This document shows positions 8,448 through 17,532 of a stretch of DNA of 64,000 nt, piece after piece. The notes under the pieces are model-generated. The model was not told where the DNA came from. It saw only the letters and a list, made by a program, of their open reading frames with translations, and did no database searches. Source of the stretch: Acinetobacter sp. ANC 7912 (GTDB lineage: Bacteria > Pseudomonadota > Gammaproteobacteria > Pseudomonadales > Moraxellaceae); NCBI RefSeq assembly GCF_039862785.1, contig NZ_CP156795.1, forward strand, positions 620,001 through 684,000. The letters run 5' to 3'. The position numbers and the translations under genes are program-made. Each line of letters opens with the position of its first letter. Position 1 is the stretch's first letter.

Positions 8448-8957
8448 CTCCAACAGCACTCCTGGAACCTAGGAAAAATGTTTCTGAACCTAGGAAGGTA
8501 TATCTAAAAAAATTCCAATCCAGTTGTTTTTATAACGGATAGAACTTAAGCATATTAGCATGTGCAGCAGGGTGGCACTAGCATTTATATACAGGTGTAT
8601 TGTACTTATGAGTAACAGAATAATTAAAACGAAAAATGCCATTTTTAGGTTGTGACAAGATGCCGTTTTTCAAAGTTAAATTGAGAAACTTCAACAGTTA
8701 AAAAGTGGAAAAAACCACATAATTTCATTTGTGTATCAGTATTATCAATCAAAAGCTCAAGGCTTTATTTTTCTAAAGATGTACCGTTTAGAGAGAGTTA
8801 TACTTTTATAGAATGGTCTTTTAGTCGCTTTATATTCGGAACAATATGAAGAAAATTGGAGCAAACATCACAAAATATATGTAACTGCTGTTGAAATTAA
8901 GGCTTTAGATAAAATAAAACCTCTTGGTGAAGAGGTTGTAAAAACATCATTTGGAAC
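8448..8957. other. AT-rich intergenic region with possible coding remnant
   Basis: This region of about 510 bases holds the desaturase promoter on its left and the GDPD terminator on its right. Between 8812 and about 8975, one plus-strand frame reads as plausible protein (SEQYEENWSKHHKIYV, then TAVEIKALDKI) without a start codon and with a TAG before it, which may be a decayed gene. Nothing else is recognised. Confidence 0.35.
8916..8940 (-). terminator. terminator of GDPD gene
   Basis: A stem AACCTCTT / AAGAGGTT with a four-base loop is followed by TTATTTTATC on the minus strand, 20 bases after the stop codon. Confidence 0.75.
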
Positions 8958-9671
8958 TTATAGCTGTTGCAGCATCAGTTTCGGAAAATCGGTAATCAAG
9001 CCTTGTACCCCAAGATCGCGCAGTTCTTTGGCACGTTCAACATCATTCACGGTCCAGACACTGATATTCAGTTTTGCTGCTTGGGTGGCTTTAATGATGT
9101 CCTGATCTGCCAGTTCATTCATCCAGCCAATCTGGCAGCATCCTAGTTCTAAAGCCTGATCAATGGCTTTATGCTTAATATCGTTTTCAATTAACAAACC
9201 ACGTTTAAACTGTGATTTCTGTTGTTGCAGTGCCGCATGGATCTTGGTATCAAAGCTGGTGATAATCGCAGAATGTTCAAAACCTTTCAGCTGTTGCTGT
9301 AACTCTAAGGTCAATTTTTCTGCCGCAGCTTCTGAGGCCACTTCTTTGACTTCGACTTCAATATGGTCAAAGTTGTGAATGACTTTCAGGGTTTGATTAA
9401 GTAGAGGAGTGGGTTCAACTCGATTCCACTCTGACCATTTTACCGCGTGGTTATAGGGACGCAGTTCATCATGACTGCATTCATATAGATGCTTTTGCTG
9501 GCCTGTGGTACGAACAAAATTATCATCATGCATGATAATCAGGGCATTATCTTTCAATTGTCGAACATCAAATTCAACCGCACGAATCCCGATGTCTTGG
9601 ATATATTGAAAACCGCCCAAGGTATTTTCTGGCGCTTCTCCACGTGCACCGCGATGCCCTATTATGCGCAT
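8958..9671 (-). CDS. glycerophosphodiester phosphodiesterase
   Basis: A 237-residue cytosolic GDPD (no signal peptide). It hydrolyses glycerophosphodiesters to sn-glycerol 3-phosphate and an alcohol. The TIM-barrel catalytic residues are visible in HRGARGEAPENT (residues 6-17), EFDVRQLKDN (metal ligands Glu/Asp) and MHDD (catalytic His). The C-terminal part has the VWTVND and GVQGLITDFP motifs of the UgpQ/GlpQ group. The length and lack of a signal peptide suit the UgpQ-like type. Confidence 0.9.
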   Translation of the reverse strand: MRIIGHRGARGEAPENTLGGFQYIQDIGIRAVEFDVRQLKDNALIIMHDDNFVRTTGQQKHLYECSHDELRPYNHAVKWSEWNRVEPTPLLNQTLKVIHNFDHIEVEVKEVASEAAAEKLTLELQQQLKGFEHSAIITSFDTKIHAALQQQKSQFKRGLLIENDIKHKAIDQALELGCCQIGWMNELADQDIIKATQAAKLNISVWTVNDVERAKELRDLGVQGLITDFPKLMLQQL

Positions 9672-9816
9672 GTCGCGATAACCTGAAAAAGTGAAGATAA
9701 AAACATGATGATGAGGAATAGTTACAGGAGAATGACGTTATTCTGCGCCTGAAATACTTTGTTGCAAATACCGTTGGCGCAGAATTTTCCGTGAAATTTA
9801 GTACGTTTTAGTGGAT

Positions 9817-10401
9817 TTATTGATCAATCGTGTCATTGATATTTTTCTGCCAGAGGACTTCTGAGCCACCTTCAGCGCGTTGCAGGGTACGGGAAGCGAC
9901 AAACAACCAGTCTGATAGACGGTTGAGTAACTGTAGCGATGTGGGCTGAATATTCTGGTCACGGTGATGTACCGACATGACACTGCGCTCAGCGCGACGG
10001 CATACTGCACGGGCCTGATGGGCAAAGCTGCAAACCAGTGTACCGGCTGGCAGAATGAAATCTTTCAGCATTGGTAAAGCTTCATTCATGCGGTCAATGT
10101 CATTTTCCAGAAATTCAATTGAGACTGGCTGAACTAGATTAAAGCCAGGAATACAAACTTCACCACCCAAGTCGAATAACCAGTGCTGGATCAGGCTTAA
10201 CGACTTATCCCAAGTGGCCTTATCTTCAATATTGCTTACCGCGATTTGCGAACGCAGTACGCCGATGCAGGCATTTAGTTCGTCGACATCACCAAGCGCA
10301 TTGATACGCAGGTCATCCTTGGCTACGCGTGAGCCATCACCGAGGCCTGTAGTGCCTGAGTCGCCGGTACGGGTATAGATTTTACTTAAACGGTGGCCCA
10401 T
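9817..10401 (-). CDS. PduO-type cob(I)alamin adenosyltransferase
   Basis: A 194-residue ATP:cob(I)alamin adenosyltransferase of the PduO type, which makes adenosylcobalamin from reduced corrinoid. The signature at the N-terminus (YTRTGDSGTTGLGDG, about residues 9-23) binds ATP; DVDELNACIG follows, and the C-terminal helical core has CRRAERSV and LLNRLSDWLFVASR. It lies 95 bases downstream of a TonB receptor governed by a cobalamin riboswitch and on the same strand, so uptake and activation of B12 appear to be co-regulated. Confidence 0.92.
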   Translation of the reverse strand: MGHRLSKIYTRTGDSGTTGLGDGSRVAKDDLRINALGDVDELNACIGVLRSQIAVSNIEDKATWDKSLSLIQHWLFDLGGEVCIPGFNLVQPVSIEFLENDIDRMNEALPMLKDFILPAGTLVCSFAHQARAVCRRAERSVMSVHHRDQNIQPTSLQLLNRLSDWLFVASRTLQRAEGGSEVLWQKNINDTIDQ

Positions 10402-10496
10402 GTAATTTCCTTAAAATTTTGATATCTCAATTTAAAAAGCATCATGCCATAGGTATGACATGATGCTCAAAAGTATTTATCTAAAGGGTAATGAAC

Positions 10497-12353
10497 TTAG
10501 TATTTGAAGGTGACCCCGGCAGAGGCAAGGCGACCGCCGTTGATATAATAAATATCTGAACCCCATTGTGAAGCTGAGGCTGTTTTATATTCAACATCTC
10601 CAATATTCTGTATATTCGTAAATAGTTTTACATTCGGGGTAACATTCCAGTAGGCATTTACATCAATAGTTGCATAGCCTCCGACACCGGAACCATCTTT
10701 AGGTTTGGATTTGGCTGAAAGTGAAGTACTGACACCATAGACTTCATTTTGAATACCTGAAGTAATTGTAAGACTTTGGCGTGGGCGACGAGGTAAGTCA
10801 GCATCAGTTACTTTGTTTTTAGGTTGGACATAGGCATAAGATGCTTTTAGTAATAAATCATCTTTTTTCCAATTCAGATCAAGTTCACCACCCGTCAGGG
10901 TGGCTTCATTTACATTGTTATTTTTACCATTGTCCCAAGAAATTAAATTGTCGACCTCATTGCGATAGGCAGATAAACCCAGTGTTAAATGATCCGTAAT
11001 AATCTGATCTAAACCAATTTCATAAGAAACACTTTCTTCAGACTTTAACTCGGGATTACCCCCCCAGCTTAATGCATATAGATCATTATTACTCGGTGCT
11101 CTAAATGCTGTTCCTATATTGCTATAAATACTTGTTTGAGGTAGAAGCTGATAGCGTGCAGCCAATTGACCTACAGTATGTGAACCAAAAGTTTCATTAT
11201 CTTCTACACGTAGTCCAGCTTGAGTTTGTAAGTTATCAGATTGGTATTGATGTTGAATAAAGTAACCTGTACTAGATACATCTTTTAAATAATCAACACC
11301 GTATAATCCAACACCATTAAGTACATCAGACTCAGTATTTTTATATACGACACCCGCTAAAATATTTTGTGCATGAGTAAATTGCCATTTACTATACAAT
11401 TCAGCTTCTCGAGTCTTATTGTAAACCGAATCTTGAGATTCATTTTGTTCAAGATCATCTTTAAATTGTGATAAACGTGCATTAATTGAAAGATCTTCAG
11501 TAAGATTTACACGACCTTTAAGATTTATAAACTCATTTTTAAAGTCTTGGCTGAAATTTTTAATGCCAGTATATGTCTCATTATCATTTATATATTGAGA
11601 TCGCCCAGAATTTTCTGAGTAATCTATTGAGGCTGCGTATTGTTCTTTTTCAATACCTAATTTTGTGCTAAATCCTTTTTGATCATAACTCCCAGCTTGG
11701 ATTTGAGTATCCTTTAAATTTGTTACTTGAGTACCATCTGATTCTAAACGTTGTCCACGAATTTGTGCATACACACCATTTTCATATAAGTCCGCACCAA
11801 CAAGAGATTTATAAGTTTGATGCTCTCCTATTTCACCTGTAATAAAAGCGCCTGTTTTACTTGGTGATTTAGAAACTAAATGAATTACACCGCCAATAGC
11901 ATCAGTACCATAAAGAACAGATGCAGGTCCTTTTAAAATTTCTATTTGTTTAAGATCAGTAGTGTCAATAAATTGAATAGAAGGGGAACCTTGAGATGGA
12001 GTATTTAATCTTACACCATCGCGCATTACTAAAGTATGATCGGATTCAGTACCACGTAGAAAGATTGAGGCTTGCTGTCCCAGACCACCAGTTTGTACCA
12101 TATTGATAGATGCATCATTTTGTAGCAGGTGCGGTAAAGAGGCGATTGGAGATTGTTCCAATTTTGCTGGTTCAATAACATTGATCCGCGCTGGCACATT
12201 TTCAATCTTTTCTTCAGAACGTGTAGCGGTCACTACAATGGTCTCTAAAGATGTTTTTGCTTTAGGTGTTGTTTCGGCAAAAACAGATGAAGTAGAACCC
12301 AACGCAAGTGCGATTGCACCGACCAAAGCAGTCGGTTGAAATTGAATAGACAT
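10497..12353 (-). CDS. btuB: TonB-dependent receptor, probably for cobalamin (BtuB-like)
   Basis: A 618-residue outer-membrane receptor. A signal peptide ends near VFAET, followed by a TonB-box-like ETIVVTAT and a plug domain with LPHLLQNDASI and IEILKGPASVLYGTDAIGGVI. A long 22-strand barrel follows and ends with a terminal aromatic residue (GVTFKY). Barrel DNA (10.9-12.0 kb) is more AT-rich than its neighbours, as often seen in surface-exposed receptors. The cobalamin riboswitch upstream and the adenosyltransferase downstream indicate B12 or a related corrinoid as the ligand. The start is set at the ATG at 12353, which has GGAG seven bases upstream; an ATG at 12365 lies in the same frame. 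Confidence 0.88.
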   Translation of the reverse strand: MSIQFQPTALVGAIALALGSTSSVFAETTPKAKTSLETIVVTATRSEEKIENVPARINVIEPAKLEQSPIASLPHLLQNDASINMVQTGGLGQQASIFLRGTESDHTLVMRDGVRLNTPSQGSPSIQFIDTTDLKQIEILKGPASVLYGTDAIGGVIHLVSKSPSKTGAFITGEIGEHQTYKSLVGADLYENGVYAQIRGQRLESDGTQVTNLKDTQIQAGSYDQKGFSTKLGIEKEQYAASIDYSENSGRSQYINDNETYTGIKNFSQDFKNEFINLKGRVNLTEDLSINARLSQFKDDLEQNESQDSVYNKTREAELYSKWQFTHAQNILAGVVYKNTESDVLNGVGLYGVDYLKDVSSTGYFIQHQYQSDNLQTQAGLRVEDNETFGSHTVGQLAARYQLLPQTSIYSNIGTAFRAPSNNDLYALSWGGNPELKSEESVSYEIGLDQIITDHLTLGLSAYRNEVDNLISWDNGKNNNVNEATLTGGELDLNWKKDDLLLKASYAYVQPKNKVTDADLPRRPRQSLTITSGIQNEVYGVSTSLSAKSKPKDGSGVGGYATIDVNAYWNVTPNVKLFTNIQNIGDVEYKTASASQWGSDIYYINGGRLASAGVTFKY

Positions 12354-12366
12354 AATGTGCTCCATA

Positions 12367-12386
12367 CATTCACTTCCCCGTGAATG
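12367..12386 (-). promoter_or_regulatory. hairpin next to the btuB ribosome-binding site
   Basis: A 7-bp perfect stem (CATTCAC / GTGAATG, six-base loop) lies between the cobalamin aptamer and the GGAG of btuB. It is a candidate expression platform; the mechanism is inferred. Confidence 0.5.
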
Positions 12387-12401
12387 ATTGAGTTAAAGAA
12401 C

Positions 12402-12612
12402 ACAACAAGCAGGTATCCGGACTTAAATGTGCAGGGCAATTGCCATGCTGCCAATCCACCTTCCCACATATTTATGTTGTTCTATGCAGTGGCGTAAACC
12501 TAAGATTTAAATTGATTGACGTTTCATTTTTTACCGTTGCGGGGGCAGTGCTGGATTTACACCAGCTTCCCTAAAGCAGGAGGCTTTGACTTGTTGCAAG
12601 GTGAGCGCAGTA
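12402..12612 (-). promoter_or_regulatory. cobalamin riboswitch
   Basis: Read on the minus strand, this leader has the canonical aptamer blocks in order: the GCCTCCTGC side stem, GGGAAGCTGGTGTAAATCC, then AGCACTGCCCCCGCAACGGT, the B12 box GCCACTG (12487-12493) and a 3' part GGGAAGGTGG...GGATACCTGC. Adenosylcobalamin or another corrinoid is expected to reduce expression of the receptor downstream. Confidence 0.93.
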
Positions 12613-12754
12613 TAAGACGAGCATTTAATTTACACAATCTGAATAAATAAATATCAGTGTGAACTTTACGCAAGCCCTATAAATTGCTTTACAATGATTC
12701 GTTCAATTTCATAGATCGGCTATGACATTGAGAAAATTTTCGAGCCAAATCAAT

Positions 12755-13396
12755 ATGCGAACCCGTGCCAAAATTTGTGGAATAACCCGAGTTGAAGATG
12801 TACATGCTGTAGTGAATGCAGGCTGTGATGCGATAGGATTTGTATTTTATCCACCAAGCCCACGCAGTGTGACATTGGAGCAGGCTGAAACACTGGTTCA
12901 GGCAGTTCCAGCCTATGTACAGGCGGTGGGATTATTCGTCAATAGTAGTGCCGATGACATCCAGAGTATTTTAAAAACTGTGCCACTGGACATTCTGCAG
13001 TTTCACGGTGATGAAACACCAGAACAGTGCCAGTCGATTGGCAAACAGGTTGGACGCCGTTGGTATAAAGCTATTCAGGTTAAACCCGGTCTGGATGTGG
13101 TGGCAGAAATTCAAAACTATCAGGATGCAGGCGCAAGTGCAGTGCTGTTAGACGCATGGCATCCGGATTTAAAAGGTGGCACAGGGCATAGCTTTGACTG
13201 GACCACATTCCCTAAACTCAATATTCCTTTGATCTTGGCAGGTGGATTAAATCCTGACAATGTCGAACAGGCAATTCTCACTACACGGGCGTATGCCGTC
13301 GATGTGAGTGGCGGTGTCGAGTCCGCAAAAGGTATTAAAGACCAACAACTCATAGAACGCTTTATGCAAGGAGTCCATCGTGGATCAGCAAAATAA
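12755..13396 (+). CDS. trpF: phosphoribosylanthranilate isomerase
   Basis: A 213-residue (beta/alpha)8 enzyme of tryptophan synthesis that isomerises N-(5-phosphoribosyl)anthranilate to CdRP. Markers are [10 protein letters not shown] with the catalytic Cys near the N-terminus, [39 protein letters not shown] (catalytic Asp), LAGGLNPDN and [10 protein letters not shown] place the start at the ATG at 12755, which gives the usual family length; the frame opens at an ATG at 12722 that adds 11 unconserved residues. The 3' end overlaps trpB by 17 bases, so translation is probably coupled. Confidence 0.93.
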   Translation: MRTRAKICGITRVEDVHAVVNAGCDAIGFVFYPPSPRSVTLEQAETLVQAVPAYVQAVGLFVNSSADDIQSILKTVPLDILQFHGDETPEQCQSIGKQVGRRWYKAIQVKPGLDVVAEIQNYQDAGASAVLLDAWHPDLKGGTGHSFDWTTFPKLNIPLILAGGLNPDNVEQAILTTRAYAVDVSGGVESAKGIKDQQLIERFMQGVHRGSAK

Positions 13397-14609
13397 TGTG
13401 ATTGACTATACCCAATTCCCGAACGAACAAGGGCATTTCGGTATCCATGGCGGACGTTTTGTGTCAGAAACTCTTATGGCAGCTCTAGAAGATCTGGAGA
13501 AGCTGTATTTCCGTATGAAAAATGACGAACAGTTTCTGGCAGAATTCGACCGTGACCTCGCTTACTACGTAGGTCGTCCAAGTCCGCTTTATCATGCTGA
13601 ACGATGGTCTAAAGAGTTGGGTGGTGCGCAGATTTACTTGAAACGTGAAGACCTGAACCATACCGGTTCACATAAAGTGAATAACACGATTGGCCAGGCA
13701 CTACTTGCAAAACTTTCAGGCAAAAAACGTATCATTGCGGAAACAGGTGCAGGTCAGCATGGTGTAGCAACTGCAACGATTGCTGCACGTTTAGGTCTTG
13801 AATGTGTCGTGTTCATGGGTGCAGAAGACGTAAAACGACAGGCAATGAACGTGTACCGTATGCGTTTACTGGGTGCAACCGTTGTACCGGTAGAAAGTGG
13901 CTCTAAAACGCTGAAAGATGCCATGAACGAAGCAATGCGTGACTGGGTAACAAATGTCGATTCTACTTATTACGTCATTGGTACAGTTGCAGGTCCACAC
14001 CCATATCCACAACTGGTGCGTGATTTCCAGTCAATTATTGGTCGTGAAGCACGTCGTCAGATTCTGGAACAAGCGGGTCGTCTACCAGATGCGCTAGTAG
14101 CTTGTGTAGGTGGTGGTTCAAATGCGATGGGCTTATTCTATCCATTTCTGAATGATTACGACGTGAAAATGTATGGTGTTGAAGCTGCAGGTTACGGTAT
14201 CGAGACTGGTAAACACTCTGCACCATTGAATGCTGGTCACGTGGGTGTGCTGCATGGTAACCGTACTTACCTGATGTCAGATGAACAAGGCCAGATCATT
14301 GAGACTCACTCAATTTCTGCAGGTTTGGATTATCCAGGTGTAGGTCCAGAGCACAGCTTCCTGAAAGACATGAAACGCGTGAACTATGTGCCAATTAATG
14401 ACCAGGAAGCGCTGCAAGGTTTCCGTGACCTGACTCGTATCGAAGGTATTATCCCGGCATTGGAAAGTTCACATGCGATGGCCTATGTGACTAAACTGGC
14501 TCCAACTATGGACAAAGATCAAATTATTATTGCGACAGTTTCTGGTCGTGGTGATAAGGACTTGATGACTGTCGCACGTATTGATGGCGTGGAAATGGTT
14601 GATATGTAA
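13380..14609 (+). CDS. trpB: tryptophan synthase beta subunit
   Basis: A 409-residue PLP enzyme that condenses indole with serine. The PLP lysine is Lys99 in HTGSHKVNN, the phosphate-binding GGGSNAMG loop is near residue 243, and the AETGAGQHG catalytic Glu motif is near 119-127. The GTG start at 13380 lies inside trpF and has AGGAG seven bases upstream, which favours it over later ATGs. Its alpha partner trpA is not adjacent but 6.7 kb downstream. A strong terminator follows. Confidence 0.96.
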   Translation: MDQQNNVIDYTQFPNEQGHFGIHGGRFVSETLMAALEDLEKLYFRMKNDEQFLAEFDRDLAYYVGRPSPLYHAERWSKELGGAQIYLKREDLNHTGSHKVNNTIGQALLAKLSGKKRIIAETGAGQHGVATATIAARLGLECVVFMGAEDVKRQAMNVYRMRLLGATVVPVESGSKTLKDAMNEAMRDWVTNVDSTYYVIGTVAGPHPYPQLVRDFQSIIGREARRQILEQAGRLPDALVACVGGGSNAMGLFYPFLNDYDVKMYGVEAAGYGIETGKHSAPLNAGHVGVLHGNRTYLMSDEQGQIIETHSISAGLDYPGVGPEHSFLKDMKRVNYVPINDQEALQGFRDLTRIEGIIPALESSHAMAYVTKLAPTMDKDQIIIATVSGRGDKDLMTVARIDGVEMVDM

Positions 14610-14657
14610 TTTACTTAAACTTCTCTCTATACAGGAGAAGATTGGGATAAAGTGCTT

Positions 14658-14694
14658 AAAATCGTGTTGAAGCAATTCAGCACGATTTTTTTTA
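14658..14694 (+). terminator. terminator of trpFB
   Basis: A 14-bp stem (including one G-T pair) with a GCAA loop is followed by eight Ts, 50 bases after the trpB stop. Confidence 0.92.
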
Positions 14695-14747
14695 TATATA
14701 ACAAAAGTGATTTTTCGCCTGAAATTTAAATCGAGAAAAAGCCTTTG

Positions 14748-14951
14748 GTTACTTTGGGCTTTTCCAAAGTAACATCAGTATTGGCTGCTTATTGGTTTTG
14801 GGTTAAGTAGTCATGCACTTCAAGGTTCGAATAGATTTTCTTTCCATTCCTAAGTGTTATTTACTTTTGAAAGATCAAAAGTAACAAAAATCTTTTGTAA
14901 GGCTGAAGGTATATCCCTATACCTCAGCCTTACGGCGACATCCCTGTCGCC
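14748..14951. repeat. chain of four hairpins in intergenic DNA
   Basis: Four inverted repeats occur in a row. 14748-14773 is GTTACTTTGG with a six-base loop. 14861-14884 is TTACTTTTGA with loop AAGA. 14898-14932 has 15 paired bases with a single bulge and loop TCCC. 14934-14951 is GGCGACA with loop TCCC. The first two share an AAAGTAAC motif and the last two share a loop. There is no ORF. It looks like a composite intergenic repeat or a structured RNA rather than a simple terminator. Confidence 0.7.
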
Positions 14952-15158
14952 AAACCATGTTTCATATAGAGGGCACTTAAACATAAGTATCCCAATATCT
15001 ATTTCAAATTTCGAAGTTTTAAAAAAGAATAAGATTCAAATTAAAATCAAATTGTTGCAAATCATTTGCCGATAAACGGTATAAAAAATCTTATCAAGGA
15101 TTAGGAATTAGCATAATATCAAGTACGGCTGTATCAACTCTCCCACGTAGTATATGGA

Positions 15159-16160
15159 ATGCCTTACATGGATTTAATTCAGGCAAATGGACAACCGCGT
15201 TACGGACGTTTTAAAGAAATTCCCAAAAGTATCGATTACAAAGGCTATCAGTACAAAAACCCCTATGGCCAGGTGGTAACAGGCTGGCGCAAGCATCTCA
15301 AATACAAAAAATTCAAATTCTGTAGTATCCAACATGAACATTACAGTATTGGGGTTGCAATTGCGGATATTGCCTGGGCAGGACATGGTTTTTTCTATAT
15401 CTATAATCATCAGACCAATGAAGTTGAAGAATGGAATGCTATCAATTTCTTGTCACGACATACTGTGTTAGATGAACAGCCATTGTTTAATCACAGCTAT
15501 TTTCATAAATCTCCATATCAGATCGAAATTCAGCATGCCAATGGCGTGCGTTATATCACTGTGACCAAATATGGTGACATCAAACTCAGCGCTCGGATTT
15601 TTTGTGCCGGCACTGAACCACTCAGTATGTGTAGTCCGACCGGGATTAATGGCTGGACTTATACCCAGAAGCTCACGACGTTAACCTGTGAAGGCCACTT
15701 TGTGACTCGACATGGGGAAACGATCCCTTTTAATGACCGAACCTTTGCATCATTAGATGATACTTGCGGGTTTCTGCGCCCTGAAACGGCGTGGTTCTGG
15801 TTGTCCTGTAATTTCTGGGATATGAAACAGAACCGGATCGGCATTAATCTGGCCTCTGGAGTCAATGAAAGCTTTGGGAATGAAAACTGCTTATGGATCA
15901 ATGGCAAAATTTATGCGCTAGCGGATGTCTTGTTCCAGCAGGAAGCAGACAATCAGTGGAGTATCCATTCATTGGATAACAAATTGCAGCTACAAGTGAC
16001 GACTGGCTGGCGCCGTTACGAGAATCTCAACCTGCGGCTGGTGGGTAGCCAGTTTAGCCAGTGGCAGGCACGGGTATCCGGTACCATTCAGCAGGATGAT
16101 CAGGAAATCATCTTGCTGAACGAATATGCCTTACTTGAGCAGCATTATGCTAAATGGTAA
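15159..16160 (+). CDS. DUF2804-like protein
   Basis: A 333-residue protein that I assign to the DUF2804 family by its overall pattern: a start with PRYGRFKEIP, a middle WGHG/DIAWAGHGFFYIYN segment, an FWLSCNFWD-like aromatic core, GINLASGVNE and a C-terminal WRRYENLNLRLVGSQFSQW. Family members are about 330 residues, have a lipocalin/carotenoid-cleavage-like beta-rich appearance, and have no established function. There is no signal peptide or membrane segment. It could start at 15159 or, with three residues fewer, at 15168. An IS3-family element inserted five bases after the stop codon. Confidence 0.7.
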   Translation: MPYMDLIQANGQPRYGRFKEIPKSIDYKGYQYKNPYGQVVTGWRKHLKYKKFKFCSIQHEHYSIGVAIADIAWAGHGFFYIYNHQTNEVEEWNAINFLSRHTVLDEQPLFNHSYFHKSPYQIEIQHANGVRYITVTKYGDIKLSARIFCAGTEPLSMCSPTGINGWTYTQKLTTLTCEGHFVTRHGETIPFNDRTFASLDDTCGFLRPETAWFWLSCNFWDMKQNRIGINLASGVNESFGNENCLWINGKIYALADVLFQQEADNQWSIHSLDNKLQLQVTTGWRRYENLNLRLVGSQFSQWQARVSGTIQQDDQEIILLNEYALLEQHYAKW

Positions 16161-16209
16161 ATACTGTCTTGTCCTGAAATAGATTGACAGTATTCCACTT
16201 CAAACCGAG

Positions 16210-17019
16210 TTAAGCAATTAGCTCGGTTTTTGTTTGCTCATACATCTGATTCGGGGTGTTCATATTTAAACTTAAATGCGGTCTATAACAATTGTAAATC
16301 ATGATAGATTCCGCAATTAAGTGATCTAACTCCTTCATGGTTTGACATCGCGTGGTTAAAAACTCCTGCTTTAATATTCCATTAATTCGCTCTGCTAATG
16401 CATTCTGATAACAGTCCTTGCCATCTGTCATGGAAGGACATATCCCATAATGGCGCAATGCCGATTGATATAGCTCAGAGCAATATTGAGCACCTCTATC
16501 TGAATGATGAATCATCCTAGTCGCTCGATCTGTCGCTTGCTGCATCGCCATATGTAGAGCCTGCACAACATTCTCCGCACGCATATCATTCGATAACTTA
16601 TAACCTTTAATCTGTCGGGTATAAGCATCTGTCACCAAGGATAAATAATGCACACCTTCAGCACTCTCAACATAGGTAATATCACTAACAAAGACTTCAT
16701 TGGCTTGCACTGCTGCATAATCCTTTAATAAATTTGGATGCTTCTTCATCCAATGCTTGCTATCCGTAGTTTTTGTATAGCGACGCTTAGGGCGAATCAA
16801 TAAGTTATTTTCTTTCAATATTTTAAATAACTGATCCCGTCCACACTTTAAACCACGTTGCAACAATTTGCCTTTAATAAGCCAATACAGCTTACGTGTT
16901 CCGATACTTGGCATGAGACAGCGATATTCCATAACCAACTCAAGTATTTGTTCAGTTGCTTGTGCAGTCATTTGAGCACGTTTTTCTGCTTGATAATAAG
17001 CTTGTCGGGTGATTCCCAA
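16210..17019 (-). CDS. IS3-family transposase OrfB (DDE integrase domain), copy 1
   Basis: A 269-residue integrase-like domain. It has an N-terminal HTH_21-type region and the catalytic triad Asp in FVSDITY, Asp in HHSDRGAQY and Glu in ALAERINGILK, ending with YNCYRPHLSLNMNTP as is usual in IS3 transposases. It is normally made as an OrfAB fusion by -1 frameshifting near the AAAG sequence in the overlap. The annotated start is a TTG at 17019; the frame is open further upstream. The gene is intact, in contrast to copy 2. Confidence 0.93.
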   Translation of the reverse strand: MGITRQAYYQAEKRAQMTAQATEQILELVMEYRCLMPSIGTRKLYWLIKGKLLQRGLKCGRDQLFKILKENNLLIRPKRRYTKTTDSKHWMKKHPNLLKDYAAVQANEVFVSDITYVESAEGVHYLSLVTDAYTRQIKGYKLSNDMRAENVVQALHMAMQQATDRATRMIHHSDRGAQYCSELYQSALRHYGICPSMTDGKDCYQNALAERINGILKQEFLTTRCQTMKELDHLIAESIMIYNCYRPHLSLNMNTPNQMYEQTKTELIA

Positions 17020-17042
17020 CCACTGACAATAACGTGAAACGC

Positions 17043-17432
17043 TTAGTCTTCTTTGGCTTTGCCAATCTTTGAAACGTGCTCGGTATACTTTTTTCCAAGA
17101 TCAGTCCCACATTCTTTATCAATGTGATAAATCACATCCTGAATAAATTCAGTTTTAAGCTTTTCTGCGGCTAACTGCTTTTCTAATTGGCGGATTCGTT
17201 GTTGGGGTGTCAATTGGCGTTTAGAAGAAGTCGGCATATTCGAAGTCCAGTCCTGTTGTCCGTGCTTGCGTAACCATACCAGCACAGTTGATCTTCCTTG
17301 AATACCATATTTTGCCTGAGCTTGCTTATAAGTAATTTGCCCTTTTTCTACTTCATGTACCACCATCATTTTAAAGGCAAAGCTATAGTCACGTTGTGTA
17401 CGTTTAACTCGTTGTTCTCGTTTATGTTCCAT
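17043..17432 (-). CDS. IS3-family OrfA (HTH protein), copy 1
   Basis: A 129-residue DNA-binding protein. It has an N-terminal helix-turn-helix (RDYSFAFKMMVVHEVE, then KAQAKYGIQGRSTVLVWLRKH) and a C-terminal leucine-zipper-like helix (RIRQLEKQLAAEKLKTEF), the IS3 OrfA pattern. It is the leading half of the OrfAB transposase and also acts as a regulator in other IS3 elements. Confidence 0.93.
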   Translation of the reverse strand: MEHKREQRVKRTQRDYSFAFKMMVVHEVEKGQITYKQAQAKYGIQGRSTVLVWLRKHGQQDWTSNMPTSSKRQLTPQQRIRQLEKQLAAEKLKTEFIQDVIYHIDKECGTDLGKKYTEHVSKIGKAKED

Positions 17433-17486
17433 AAAATAAGTCTCTTAAGGTGTAAACTTATTTCAGGACGGGACATACTAGTGAAT

Positions 17487-17514
17487 AAAAAAGCCTTCGA
17501 TTGAAGGCTTTTTT
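17487..17514. terminator. bidirectional terminator between IS copy 1 and metal hydrolase gene
   Basis: AAAAAAGCCTTC, loop GATT and GAAGGCTTTTTT form a symmetric stem with A/T tracts on both sides. It serves the minus-strand hydrolase gene and presumably once served the DUF2804 gene. Confidence 0.9.
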
Positions 17515-17532
17515 ATTTTGGAAAATCAAGTT

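Larger units (their letters stand above)
16165..17475 (-). mobile_element. IS3-family insertion sequence, copy 1 (intact)
   Basis: A 1311-bp element bounded by imperfect inverted repeats (left TGTCTTGTCCTGAAATA, right TGTCCCGTCCTGAAATA) and flanked by a 3-bp target duplication TAC (16162-16164 and 17476-17478). It carries orfA and orfB in -1 overlapping frames on the minus strand, the IS3-family plan. It sits between convergent genes, with its right end 17 bases from the first G of a terminator stem. A second copy with the same orientation lies at 48834-50145. Confidence 0.95.
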
